64,000 nucleotides of DNA from positions 1,612,001 to 1,676,000 of the forward strand of contig OX388350.1 of the NCBI GenBank assembly GCA_947579665.1, in the 5' to 3' direction. Below the pieces are notes generated by a model. That model was not told where the DNA came from. It saw nothing but the letters and a program-made list of their open reading frames with translations, and ran no database searches. This document shows, piece after piece, positions 35,950 to 48,607 of this stretch (positions are counted from its first letter, which is position 1; each line of letters begins with the position of its first letter). Source of the DNA: Sympetrum striolatum (Eukaryota > Arthropoda > Insecta > Odonata > Libellulidae). A program made the position numbers and the translations under genes.

Positions 35950-37024
35950 ATACGAGTAAAATGTTGCTTGCATACTGCAAGCAGATCGACAACACTAATT
36001 TTATATCGGCATCATATCGGGACGGGCCTAAAAAGAGAAAAAAAAAAGAATTCTTAAAATTTGCTGCAATTTCATCGTCTGGCATCGAACCCGATTCTTA
36101 CTGGTGAACTTACTATGCAGCACAATAGAATATCACCATCTCTAACTATGTGTGAAAATTCAACCAAAAATATTTGCTACAACTGCCTCAAACTACGTTC
36201 TACTTTTTAATAATGTAAATGGCTCTCGGGACTCGAACCAAGGACGATCGTGGAAATCTAAAACATGTTTCTGAAAGTTAATTATGATTTCTATCTATAT
36301 GCCGAATTTTAAGTTTCTATTTTATTGGGAATAGTTTCAAAATAATTCCTAAAAATCGGATCAACTTCTGATTTCAGAGACACCTGGTGTCGAACCCAGG
36401 ACGTATTGTAAGCTGTGAATGCACAGTTTGATTTGTAAAAATTTGCTCTTGTATCATGCAAAGTTTGAAGTCGATAGCATGCTGGAAAGTACCTAAATTT
36501 TGTTTCCGTTATCTCCGAAAGAAATGCATTGAGAAGTGCAAATGGCCCTCTGGCATCGAACCAAGGACCATCAGCGAACATGTAAAATTTTATTATGAAA
36601 TATATTCATGATATCTATCCACGTGCCGAGTTTCAAATATCCATGTTATCGGGAAAGGATCCAAAAAAAATCTTCAAAATCGCCGCAATGCATTTTAAAC
36701 GGCCGATTTTTGCCCCGACCTAGCATCGAACCATGGACTAAATTCTAAAATGTCTTTCTGATTTTCGTTGGATACGCCCGGCTTCTAGCGATCCCTGGAG
36801 TTTCAACTTTTTCTCTCTCCGGGAAGTGTCTCAAAAAAATTTTCGAAAATCCCCGCCATGTATTCTTATGGAAAAAATAGCGACTTTGGGGCCCTCTGGA
36901 ATCGAACCCATAACCATGAGGATCAAAATCGCAATTTTTCTGGCGGTTACACGTTATGGCCAATACGTCGTAAAAATTTCAAGTCAAGGACGCTTGTGGT
37001 TTAGGCTGTGAATTAGTATCCTAT
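35950..37024 (-). repeat. Block 2, six monomers
   Basis: Hairpin at 35,966-35,982. Cores at 36,085, 36,233, 36,390, 36,557, 36,727 and 36,902. It belongs to the type with the GTGTCGAACCCAGG monomer in the middle and ends at TAGTATCC followed by a CTAT microsatellite. Confidence 0.9.
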
Positions 37025-37092
37025 CTATCTATCTATCTATCTATCTATATAGGTATATCCATGAATGAATCCGGAGAAGCATCTATCTATTA

Positions 37093-38201
37093 TACGAGTA
37101 AAATGTAGCTTGCATACTGCAAGCAGATCGACAACACTAATTTCATGTCGGCATCATATCGGGAAGGCCGTCAAAAGAAAAAAAAATGGATTGAAAATAT
37201 TCTGATTATTCGCTGCAATTTATTCATCCGGCATCGAACCCGGGTCTTCCTGGTTATACTTACTATGCAGCACAATAGAAGATCACCATCTCTAACTATC
37301 TGTGAAAATTCAAGCAGAAATATTACCTGCAATTGCCTCAAACAACGTCCTACTTTTCCCTTATATTTCTTATGAGAGAAATGTTAATGTGCTCCGGCAT
37401 CGAACCCAGGAATAGTTCGGTCTTCTGAAAACTGTTTTCTAAAACCAGTTTTAACCATACATCTTCCAGCCAAGCACGAACTTCCTATCATTTCGATAAG
37501 TGCATCAAAAAAATAATGAAATACTAACCCTATGTATTTTAAACAGGAGACATATTTACCGCCCGGCATCGAACCCGGGTCTTTCTGGTGAAACTTCCTA
37601 TGCAACATAATAGAAGATATTAATCATTAACTATGTGCGAAAATTCAAGCAGAAATGTTGGCTGCAACTGGCTCAATCGAAGTCTTACTTTTCCCTTATA
37701 TTCCTTATGAGAGAAATGTTAATGTGCTCTGGCATCGAACCCAGGAATAGTACGGTGTTATGAAAATTTTTTTCTTAAACCAATTTTTACCTTACACTTT
37801 CCGGCTAAGCACGAACTTCCTATTATTTCGAGAAGTGCATCAAAAAAAATAATGAAAAACTGCTCCCATGTATTTTAAAGGGCGGATCTTTGCATCGTCC
37901 TAGCATCGAACCCAGGATATTTTTTGTGAAAGCCATTAATGTTTTCGAAAGTCCTAGACCATAAATATAGGCACCTTGAGTTTTATTTTTCTACCTATCC
38001 GGAAAGTATTTTTTTTAAATTCCCGAAAATCACGGCAATGCATTTAAACGGGAAAAATCGGGACTTTGGGGCCCTCTGGAATCGAACCCATGACACTGAG
38101 GATCAAAGTCGCTTTTTTCCTGGGGGTTTCACGTTATGGCCAATATGTCATAAAAATTTCAGATCAAAGACGCTTGTAGTTTAGGCTGTGAATTTGTATC
38201 C
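37093..38201 (-). repeat. Block 3, six monomers, second block type
   Basis: Hairpin at 37,108-37,124. Cores at 37,234, 37,400, 37,569, 37,735, 37,907 and 38,082 (spacings 166-175 bp). The middle monomers carry ACCGCCCGGCATCGAACC and GTGCTCTGGCATCGAACCC, unlike block 2. The closest relative is block 19. Confidence 0.9.
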
Positions 38202-38225
38202 TATCTATCTATCTATCTATATAGG

Positions 38226-38300
38226 TATATATATGAATGAATCCGGAGAAGCATCTATCTATTATATATAGATGCTTCTCCGGATTCATTCATATATATA
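38226..38300. repeat. Near-perfect palindromic linker at a strand switch
   Basis: Arms of 33 bp (38,226-38,258 and 38,268-38,300) around a 9-nt spacer. Both arms carry GAATCCGGAGAAGCATCT. Block 3 (minus) and block 4 (plus) meet here with their GGATAC ends facing each other. Confidence 0.9.
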
Positions 38301-38328
38301 GCCATATAGCTATATAGCTATATAGATA

Positions 38329-39405
38329 GGATACAAATTCACAGGCTAAACTACAAGGGTCACTGCCTTGAAATTTTTATGACGTATTGGCCATAACGTG
38401 AAACCTCCAGGAAAAAGCCGACATTGAACCTCGATGTCATGGGTTCGATTCCAGAAGGCCCCAAAGTCCCGATTTTCTCCATAAGGATACATGGTGAAGA
38501 TTTTCGAAATTTTTTTTGAAGCAGTTCCCGGAAAGGTAGAGAGTTGAAATTCGAGGGATCGCTAGATGCCAAAGATATCTAAAGAAAATTATAAATACAT
38601 CTACGAATATTATCCTTGGTTCGATGCTAGGTCGGGGCAAAAATCGGCCGTTTAAAATGCATTGCGGCGATTTTGAAGATTTTTTTAGGATCCTTTCCCG
38701 ATCACATGGATACTTGAAACTCAGCACGTGGATAGATATCACAAATATATTTCATAATAATATTTTACATGTTCGCTGATGGTCCTTGGTTCGATCCCAG
38801 AGGGACATTTTCACTTCTCAATGCATTTCTTACGGAGATAACGGAAACAAAATTAAGGTACTTCCCGGCATGCTATCGACTTCAAACTTTGCATGATGGA
38901 GGAGCCTGTCCTTAAAAATCAAACTTTGCATTCACAGCATACAATATTTCCTGGGTTCGACACCAGATGTCTCTGCAATCAGAAGTTGATCCGATTTTTA
39001 GGAATTATTTTGAAACCTTTCCCAATAATATAGAAGCTTGAAATTCGGCATACAAATAGAGATCATAAATAACTTTCAGAAACATGTTTTAGATTTCCAA
39101 GATCGTCCTTGGTTCGAATCCAGAGAGCCATTTAAATTCGTGAAAATTAGAACGTCTTTTGAGGCAGTTGTAGCCCATATTTCTGCATGAATTTTCACAC
39201 ATAGTTAGAGATGGTGTTGTTCTATTGTGCTGCATAGTAAGTTCTCAGTAAAGACCCGGGTTTGATGCCAGACGATGGAATTTAGGCAAATTTTAAGAAA
39301 AATTTGAATCCATTTTTTTCTTTTGATGGCCGTCCGGATATGATGCAGACATGAAAATAGTGTTGTCGATCTGCTTGCAGTATGCAAGCAACATTTTACT
39401 CGTAT
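38329..39405 (+). repeat. Block 4, six monomers
   Basis: TTCGA cores at 38,444, 38,620, 38,790, 38,956 and 39,113; the sixth is mutated to TTTGA at 39,261. Hairpin at 39,373-39,389. Confidence 0.9.
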
Positions 39406-39463
39406 ATAATAGATATAGATGCTTCTCCGGATTCATTCATATATATACCTATATAGATAGATA

Positions 39464-40545
39464 GGATACAAATTCACAGCCTAAACTACAAGCGTCATTG
39501 ATCTGAAATTTTTATGACATATTGGCCATAACGTGAAACCCCCAGGAAAAAAGCGACTTTGATCCTCAGTGTCATGGGTTCGATTCCAGAGGGCCCCAAA
39601 GTCTCGATTTTTCCCGTTTAAATGCATTGCTTTGATTTTCGGGAATTTTTAAAAAATACTTCCGGGATTGGTAGAGAATCGAAAATCTAGGAGCCTTTAT
39701 ATATGGTCATGATCTATCGAAAACATAAATGAGTTTTACAGAAAATATCCCGAGTTCGATGCTAGGTCGAGGCAAAAATCGGCCGTTTAAAATGTATTGT
39801 GGCGATTTTAAAGATTTTTTTTGGACCCCTTCCCGATGGCATGGAAACTTGCAATTCGGCATGGAGTTGGAGATTATAAATATATTTCATAATCAAATTT
39901 TACATATTCGCTGTTGGTCCTTGGTTCGATCCCAGAGGGCCATTTACATTCCTCAATGCATTTCTTATGGAGATAACGGAAACAAGTTTAAGGTACTTCC
40001 CGGCATGCTATCGACTTAAAACTTAGCATGATAGAAGAAGCAGTCTTAACAAATCAAACTTTGCATTCATAGCTATCAATGTGTCCTGGTTTCGACACCA
40101 GGTGTCTCTGCAATCAGAAGTTGATCCGATTTTTAGGAATTATTTTGAAACCTTTCCCCATAATATAGAAACCTGAAATTTGGCATATAGATTAAGATCA
40201 ATAATAACTTTCAGAAACATTTTTTAAATTTCCAAGATCGTCCTTGGTTCGAGTACCGAGAGCCATTTAATTCGTGAACATTAGAGCGTCATTTGAGGCA
40301 GTTGTAGCCAATATTTCTGCTTGAATTTTCACACATAGTTAGAGATGGTGATCTTCTATTGTGTTTCATAGTAGGTTTCTCAGTAATACCCGGGATCGAT
40401 TCCAGGCGATGAAATTTCAGCGAATTTTAAGAAAAAATTAAATCCTTTATTTTTCTTATGAGGACCGTCCCGATGTGATGCCGATATAAAATTAGTATTG
40501 CCGATCTGCTTGCAGTATGCAAGCTACATTTTACTCGTATATAAT
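39464..40545 (+). repeat. Block 5, six monomers
   Basis: Starts GGATACAAATTCACAGCC and ends with a hairpin at 40,508-40,524. The fourth monomer has CCTGGTTTCGACACCAGG and the sixth GGGATCGATTCCAGG, so the T-arm-like core is still visible but altered. Confidence 0.9.
39523..39587 (+). promoter_or_regulatory. Pol III type-2 promoter-like A/B-box pair (representative)
   Basis: TGGCCATAACG at 39,523-39,533 fits the A-box consensus TRGYNNARNNG with one mismatch. GGTTCGATTCC at 39,577-39,587 fits the B-box consensus GGTTCGANTCC exactly. Start-to-start spacing is about 54 bp, within the tRNA/SINE range. The pair recurs in the first monomer of most complete blocks. No expression evidence exists in sequence alone, and T runs shortly downstream would stop Pol III early. 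Confidence 0.35.
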
Positions 40546-40575
40546 AGATATTCATATATATATATATATATATAG

Positions 40576-41655
40576 AGGATACAAAGTCACAGGCTAAACC
40601 ACTAGCGTCAATAGCTTGAAATTTTTACGACATATTGGCCATAACGTATAACCTCCAGAAAAATTGCGATTTTGAACCTCAGTGTCATGGGTTCGATTCC
40701 AGAGGGCCCCAAAGTCGCGATTTTCCCCATAAGATTACATGGCGGTGATTTTCGAAAATTTTTTTGAGGCACTTCCCGGAAAAGCGGAGAGTTGAAACTC
40801 GAGGGACCGCTAAATGCCATGCATAGCCAACAAAAATCGGAAAGATATCTTCGAATATTGTCCTTGGTTCGATGCTAGACCGGGGCAAAAATCGGCCGTT
40901 TAAAATGCATTGCGGCGATTTTTAAGATTTTTTTTGGATCTTTTCCCGATAACATGGATACTTGAAACTCGGCACGTCGATAGATATCATGAATGTATTT
41001 CATAATCAAATTTTACATATTAGCTTATGGTCCTTGGTTCGATCCCAGAGGACCATTTGCACTTCCCAATGCTTTTCTTACGGAGATAACGGAAACAAAT
41101 TTTAGGTACTTCCCGGCACGATATCGACTTCAAACTTTGCATGTAGAAAGATCAAGTCCATACAAATCAAACAGTGCATTCACAGCTATCAAAGAGTCCT
41201 GGGTTCGACACCAGGTGTCTCTGCAATCAGAAGTTAATCCGATTTTTAGGAATTATTTTGAAACCTTTGCCAATAATATAGAAACTTTAAATTCGGTATA
41301 AAGATAGAGATCATAAATAACTTTCAGAAACATTTTGTAGATTTCCAAGATCGTGCTTGGTTCGAATCCAGAGAGCCATTCAAATTCGTGAAAATTAGAA
41401 CGTCTTTTGAGGCAGTTGTAGCCCATATTTCTGCTTGAATTTTCACACATAGTTAGAGATGGTGATGTTCTATAGTGCTGCATAGTAAGTTCACAGTAAA
41501 GACCCGGGTTCGAGGCCGGACGATGGAATTTAGGCAAATTTTAAGAAATATTTCAATCTTATTTTTTCTTTTGATGGCCGTCCGGATATGATGCCGACAT
41601 GAAAATAGTGTTGTCGATCTGCTTGCAGTATGCAAGCAACATTTTACTCGTATAG
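40576..41655 (+). repeat. Block 6, six monomers
   Basis: Starts GAGGATACAAAGTCACAGGC after a TA microsatellite that is 20 bp here and 22 bp in its duplicate (block 14). Hairpin at 41,621-41,637. The fifth monomer core GGTTCGAATCC is an exact B-box match. Confidence 0.9.
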
Positions 41656-41716
41656 GTATATATATATGAATGAATCCGGAGAAGCATCTATATATAATAG
41701 ATATATCTATTATATA
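41656..41716. repeat. Palindromic linker at a strand switch
   Basis: Contains GAATCCGGAGAAGCATCT and a perfect 26-bp palindrome (41,691-41,716, half-site TATATAATAGATA). The hairpin ends of block 6 (plus) and block 7 (minus) face each other across it, so the ACTCGTATA tails are mirror images. Confidence 0.85.
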
Positions 41717-42791
41717 CGAGTAAAATGTAGCTTGCATACTGCAAGCAGATCGACAACACTAATTTCATGTCGGCATCATATCGGGGCGGCCCTCAAAAGA
41801 ATAAAAAGGGATTGAAAATATTCTTAAAATTCGCTGCAATTTAATCGTCTGGCATCGAATCTAGGCCTTCCTGGTGAATCTACTATGCAGTATTACAGAA
41901 AATCACCATCTCTTACTATGTGTGAAAAATCAAGCAGAAATATTGGCTGCAACTGCCTCAAACAAAGACCTTCTTTTCACGAATGTTAAATAGCTCTCTG
42001 GATTCGAACCAAGGACGATTTAGGAAATATAAAATATGTTTCGAAATGTATCTATAGGTTCTATATATATGCCGAATTTCAAGTTTAAATATTATTGGGA
42101 AGGGGTTCAAAATAATTCTTAAAAATCGGATCAGTGACTGATTGTAGAGACACCTGGTGTTGAACCCTGGACGTATTGGAAGCTGTAAATGCACAAAATG
42201 ACTTGCTAGAACCTGATCTAATTTCATACTAAGTTTGAAGTCGATATCATACCGGAAAGTACCTAAAATGTGTTTCCGTTATCCCCATAAGAAATGCATT
42301 GTGGAGTGCAAATAGCCCTCTGGGATCGAACCAAGGACCATCAGCGAATATTAAAAATTTGATTATGAAATATATTTATGATTTCTAACCCCATGCCAAA
42401 TTTCAAGTTTCCATGCATTCGGAAAGGGGTCCAAAAAAAATCTTAAAAATCGCCACAATACATTTTAAACGGCCGATTTTAGCCCCGACCTAGCATCGAA
42501 CCCGGGATATTTTCTGTAAAACACATTTATGTTTTCGATAGATCATGACCGTATATAAAGGCTCCTAGAGTTTCGATTCTCTACCTCTCCGGAAAGTATT
42601 TTTTTTTAATTCCCGAAAATCTAAGCAATGCATTTAAACGGGGAAAATCCTGAATTTGGGGCCCTCTGGAATCGAACCCATGATACTGAGGATCTAAATC
42701 ACAATTTTTCTGGCGGTTAATTGTTATGGCCAATACGCAGTAAAAATTTGAACTCAATCACGCTTGTGGTTTAGGCTGTGAATTTGTATCC
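41713..42791 (-). repeat. Block 7, six monomers
   Basis: Hairpin at 41,730-41,746, terminal GTATCC at 42,786-42,791. It has more private substitutions than its neighbours, including GCATCGAATCTAGG and GTGTTGAACCCTGG cores and TGAATTTGGGG in the last monomer. Confidence 0.88.
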
Positions 42792-42852
42792 TATCTATCT
42801 ATATACCTATCTATATATATGAATGAATCCGGAGAAGCATCTATATCTATTA

Positions 42853-43931
42853 TATACGAGTAAAATGTAGCTTGCATACTGCAAGCATATCGGCAATACT
42901 AATTTCATATCGGCATCATATCGGGAATGTCCTCAAAAGAAAAAAAAAGGATTGAAATTTTTCTTAAAATTCGCTGAAATTTCATTGTCTGGCATCGAAC
43001 CCGGATCTTACTGGTGAACTTACTATGTAGCACAATAGAAGATCACCATCTCTAACTATGTGTGAAAATTAAAGCAGAAATATTGGCTACAACTGCCTCA
43101 AAAGACGCACTAATGTTCACGAATGTAAATGGCTCTCGGGTCTCGAACCAAGGACGATCTTGGAAATTTAAAAAATGTTTCTGAAATCTATTAAAGATCT
43201 CAATCCATATGCCAAATTTCAAGTTTCTATATTATAGGGAAAGGTCTCAAAATAATTCCTAGAAATCGGATCAACTTCTGATTGCAGAGACACCTGGTGT
43301 CGAACCCAGGACACATTGATAGCTATGAATGCATAGTTTGATTTGTTAAGACTGGTTCTTCTATCACGCTAAGTTTTAAGTCGATAGCATGCCGGGAAGT
43401 ACCTAAAATTTGTTTCCGTTATCTCCATAAGAAATGCATTGAGAAATGTAAAAGGCACCCTGGGATCGAACCAAGGACCATCAGCGAATGTGTTAAATTT
43501 GATTATGAAATATATTTATAATCTCCAACTCCATGCCGAATTTCAAGTTTCCATGCCATCGGGAAGGGGTCCAAAAAAAATCATAAAAATCGCCACAATA
43601 CATTTTAAACGGCCGATTTTTGCCTCGACCTAGCGTCGAACCCAGGATATTTTCCGTAAAACTCATTGATGTTTTCGATAGATCATGTCCATATATCTAG
43701 GCTCCTAGAGTTTCGATTCTCTACCTATCCGGGAAGTATTTTTTAAAAATTCCCGAAAATCAAAGCAATATATTTAAACGGAAAAAATCGGGACTTTGGG
43801 GCCCTCTGGAATCGAACCCATGACACTGAGGTTCAAAATCGCAATTTTTCTGGAGGTTATACGTTATGGCCAATATGTCGTAAAAATTTCAAGCCATTGA
43901 CGCTAGTGGTTTAGCCTGTGACTTTGTATCC
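42853..43931 (-). repeat. Block 8, six monomers
   Basis: Hairpin at 42,870-42,886, terminus GTATCC at 43,926-43,931 followed by a TA tract. Its last monomers closely resemble, in inverse orientation, those of blocks 5 and 6. Confidence 0.88.
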
Positions 43932-43955
43932 TCTCTATATATATATATATATATG

Positions 43956-45034
43956 ATATACGAGTAAAATGTTGCTTGCATACTGCAAGCAGATCGATAA
44001 CACCAATTTAAAGTCGGCAACCTTTCGGGACGGTCTTAAAAAGAAAAAAAAATTGAAAATAATCTTAAAAATTTGCTTCAATTTTAATCGTCTGGCATCG
44101 AACCCGGGTCTTCCTGGCTAACCTATTAAGCAGCACAACAGAAGATCACCATCACTAACTATGTGTGAAAATTCAAGCAGAAATATTGGCTGAAACTGCC
44201 TCAAACGACGTTCTACTTTTCACGTAAGTAAATGACTCTCGGGACTCGAACCAAGGACGATCGTGGAAATCAAAAACATGTTTCTGAAAGTTATTTATGA
44301 TCTCTATCTATATGCCGAATTTCAAGTTTCTATTTCTTTGGGAAAGGTTTCAAAATAATTCCTAAAAATCTGATCAACTTCTGATTGTAGAGACGCCTGG
44401 TGGCGAAACCAGGAAACATTGGTAGCTGTGAATTCACAGTTTGATTAGTAATGACTTGATCTTATCTTATGCAAAGTTTCAAGTAGATATAATATCGGGA
44501 AGCACCTAAAATGTGTTTCCGTAATCTCCATAAGAAATGCATTGAGGAATGTAAATGGCCCTCTGGGATCGAACCAAGGACCATAAGGGAATATGTAAAA
44601 TTTGATTATGAAATATAATTATGATATCTAACGCCATGCCGAATTTCAAGTTTCTATGCCATCGGAAAAGGGTTCAAAAAAAATCTTAAAAATCGCCGCA
44701 ATGCATTTTAAACGGCCGATTTTTGCCCCGACCTAGCATCGAACCCAGGATATTTTCCGTAAAACTTATTTATGTTTTCGATAGATCATTTTCATATATA
44801 TATGCTCCTGGAGTTTTGATTCTCTGCCTACCCGGAAAGTATTTTTTTTTAATTCCCGAAAATCACGGCAATGCATTCAAACGGGAAAAATCGGGACTTT
44901 GGGGCCCTCTGGAATCGAACCTATGACACTGAGGATCAAAGTCTCTTTTTTCCTGGGGGTTTCACGTTATGGCCAATATGTCATAAAAATTTCAGATCAA
45001 TGACGCTTGTAGTTTAGGCTGTGAATTTGTATCC
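43956..45034 (-). repeat. Block 9, six monomers, carries the duplication joint
   Basis: Hairpin at 43,974-43,990, terminus at 45,029-45,034. The junction between the two 9.1-kb units falls at about 44,832 inside its last monomer (at CCGGAAAGTATTTT), so this block is a hybrid of the end of one unit and the start of the next. Confidence 0.88.
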
Positions 45035-45093
45035 TATCTATCTATCTATCTATCTATTATATATAGATGCTTCTCCGGATTCATTCATATATC

Positions 45094-46168
45094 ATACGAG
45101 TAAAATGTTGCTTGCATACTGCAAGCAGATCGACAACACTAATTTTATATCGGCATCATATCGGGACGGGCCTAAAAAGAGAAAAAAAAAAGAATTCTTA
45201 AAATTTGCTGCAATTTCATCGTCTGGCATCGAACCCGATTCTTACTGGTGAACTTACTATGCAGCACAATAGAATATCACCATCTCTAACTATGTGTGAA
45301 AATTCAACCAAAAATATTTGCTACAACTGCCTCAAACTACGTTCTACTTTTTAATAATGTAAATGGCTCTCGGGACTCGAACCAAGGACGATCGTGGAAA
45401 TCTAAAACATGTTTCTGAAAGTTAATTATGATTTCTATCTATATGCCGAATTTTAAGTTTCTATTTTATTGGGAATAGTTTCAAAATAATTCCTAAAAAT
45501 CGGATCAACTTCTGATTTCAGAGACACCTGGTGTCGAACCCAGGACGTATTGTAAGCTGTGAATGCACAGTTTGATTTGTAAAAATTTGCTCTTGTATCA
45601 TGCAAAGTTTGAAGTCGATAGCATGCTGGAAAGTACCTAAATTTTGTTTCCGTTATCTCCGAAAGAAATGCATTGAGAAGTGCAAATGGCCCTCTGGCAT
45701 CGAACCAAGGACCATCAGCGAACATGTAAAATTTTATTATGAAATATATTCATGATATCTATCCACGTGCCGAGTTTCAAATATCCATGTTATCGGGAAA
45801 GGATCCAAAAAAAATCTTCAAAATCGCCGCAATGCATTTTAAACGGCCGATTTTTGCCCCGACCTAGCATCGAACCATGGACTAAATTCTAAAATGTCTT
45901 TCTGATTTTCGTTGGATACGCCCGGCTTCTAGCGATCCCTGGAGTTTCAACTTTTTCTCTCTCCGGGAAGTGTCTCAAAAAAATTTTCGAAAATCCCCGC
46001 CATGTATTCTTATGGAAAAAATAGCGACTTTGGGGCCCTCTGGAATCGAACCCATAACCATGAGGATCAAAATCGCAATTTTTCTGGCGGTTACACGTTA
46101 TGGCCAATACGTCGTAAAAATTTCAAGTCAAGGACGCTTGTGGTTTAGGCTGTGAATTAGTATCCTAT
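45094..46168 (-). repeat. Block 10 (duplicate of block 2)
   Basis: Exact-looking copy of block 2 at offset 9,144, including hairpin and CTAT tract. Confidence 0.9.
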
Positions 46169-46234
46169 CTATCTATCTATCTATCTATCTATATAGGTAT
46201 ATCCATGAATGAATCCGGAGAAGCATCTATCTAT

Positions 46235-47345
46235 TATACGAGTAAAATGTAGCTTGCATACTGCAAGCAGATCGACAACACTAATTTCATGTCGGCATCA
46301 TATCGGGAAGGCCGTCAAAAGAAAAAAAAATGGATTGAAAATATTCTGATTATTCGCTGCAATTTATTCATCCGGCATCGAACCCGGGTCTTCCTGGTTA
46401 TACTTACTATGCAGCACAATAGAAGATCACCATCTCTAACTATCTGTGAAAATTCAAGCAGAAATATTACCTGCAATTGCCTCAAACAACGTCCTACTTT
46501 TCCCTTATATTTCTTATGAGAGAAATGTTAATGTGCTCCGGCATCGAACCCAGGAATAGTTCGGTCTTCTGAAAACTGTTTTCTAAAACCAGTTTTAACC
46601 ATACATCTTCCAGCCAAGCACGAACTTCCTATCATTTCGATAAGTGCATCAAAAAAATAATGAAATACTAACCCTATGTATTTTAAACAGGAGACATATT
46701 TACCGCCCGGCATCGAACCCGGGTCTTTCTGGTGAAACTTCCTATGCAACATAATAGAAGATATTAATCATTAACTATGTGCGAAAATTCAAGCAGAAAT
46801 GTTGGCTGCAACTGGCTCAATCGAAGTCTTACTTTTCCCTTATATTCCTTATGAGAGAAATGTTAATGTGCTCTGGCATCGAACCCAGGAATAGTACGGT
46901 GTTATGAAAATTTTTTTCTTAAACCAATTTTTACCTTACACTTTCCGGCTAAGCACGAACTTCCTATTATTTCGAGAAGTGCATCAAAAAAAATAATGAA
47001 AAACTGCTCCCATGTATTTTAAAGGGCGGATCTTTGCATCGTCCTAGCATCGAACCCAGGATATTTTTTGTGAAAGCCATTAATGTTTTCGAAAGTCCTA
47101 GACCATAAATATAGGCACCTTGAGTTTTATTTTTCTACCTATCCGGAAAGTATTTTTTTTAAATTCCCGAAAATCACGGCAATGCATTTAAACGGGAAAA
47201 ATCGGGACTTTGGGGCCCTCTGGAATCGAACCCATGACACTGAGGATCAAAGTCGCTTTTTTCCTGGGGGTTTCACGTTATGGCCAATATGTCATAAAAA
47301 TTTCAGATCAAAGACGCTTGTAGTTTAGGCTGTGAATTTGTATCC
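46235..47345 (-). repeat. Block 11 (duplicate of block 3)
   Basis: Copy of block 3 at offset 9,144, of the second block type. Confidence 0.9.
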
Positions 47346-47369
47346 TATCTATCTATCTATCTATATAGG

Positions 47370-47444
47370 TATATATATGAATGAATCCGGAGAAGCATCT
47401 ATCTATTATATATAGATGCTTCTCCGGATTCATTCATATATATA
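47370..47444. repeat. Palindromic linker, duplicate copy
   Basis: Same 33-bp arms and 9-nt spacer as at 38,226-38,300. The preservation of a long palindrome in both units is notable because such structures are usually unstable. Confidence 0.9.
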
Positions 47445-47472
47445 GCCATATAGCTATATAGCTATATAGATA

Positions 47473-48549
47473 GGATACAAATTCACAGGCTAAACTACAA
47501 GGGTCACTGCCTTGAAATTTTTATGACGTATTGGCCATAACGTGAAACCTCCAGGAAAAAGCCGACATTGAACCTCGATGTCATGGGTTCGATTCCAGAA
47601 GGCCCCAAAGTCCCGATTTTCTCCATAAGGATACATGGTGAAGATTTTCGAAATTTTTTTTGAAGCAGTTCCCGGAAAGGTAGAGAGTTGAAATTCGAGG
47701 GATCGCTAGATGCCAAAGATATCTAAAGAAAATTATAAATACATCTACGAATATTATCCTTGGTTCGATGCTAGGTCGGGGCAAAAATCGGCCGTTTAAA
47801 ATGCATTGCGGCGATTTTGAAGATTTTTTTAGGATCCTTTCCCGATCACATGGATACTTGAAACTCAGCACGTGGATAGATATCACAAATATATTTCATA
47901 ATAATATTTTACATGTTCGCTGATGGTCCTTGGTTCGATCCCAGAGGGACATTTTCACTTCTCAATGCATTTCTTACGGAGATAACGGAAACAAAATTAA
48001 GGTACTTCCCGGCATGCTATCGACTTCAAACTTTGCATGATGGAGGAGCCTGTCCTTAAAAATCAAACTTTGCATTCACAGCATACAATATTTCCTGGGT
48101 TCGACACCAGATGTCTCTGCAATCAGAAGTTGATCCGATTTTTAGGAATTATTTTGAAACCTTTCCCAATAATATAGAAGCTTGAAATTCGGCATACAAA
48201 TAGAGATCATAAATAACTTTCAGAAACATGTTTTAGATTTCCAAGATCGTCCTTGGTTCGAATCCAGAGAGCCATTTAAATTCGTGAAAATTAGAACGTC
48301 TTTTGAGGCAGTTGTAGCCCATATTTCTGCATGAATTTTCACACATAGTTAGAGATGGTGTTGTTCTATTGTGCTGCATAGTAAGTTCTCAGTAAAGACC
48401 CGGGTTTGATGCCAGACGATGGAATTTAGGCAAATTTTAAGAAAAATTTGAATCCATTTTTTTCTTTTGATGGCCGTCCGGATATGATGCAGACATGAAA
48501 ATAGTGTTGTCGATCTGCTTGCAGTATGCAAGCAACATTTTACTCGTAT
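47473..48549 (+). repeat. Block 12 (duplicate of block 4)
   Basis: Copy of block 4, sharing its mutated TTTGA sixth core. Confidence 0.9.
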
Positions 48550-48607
48550 ATAATAGATATAGATGCTTCTCCGGATTCATTCATATATATACCTATATAG
48601 ATAGATA

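Larger units (their letters stand above)
35688..44831 (+). repeat. Unit A of a 9.1-kb tandem segmental duplication
   Basis: Unit A spans from the last monomer of block 1 to the last monomer of block 9 and contains eight block-lengths. Positions map to unit B by adding 9,144 up to about 40,560 and 9,146 after it. The boundary lies in CCGGAAAGTATTTT: immediately left the copies differ (CTATCCGG versus CTACCCGG), to the right they match. Breakpoints in the same place of the same monomer point to unequal crossing-over. Confidence 0.93.
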
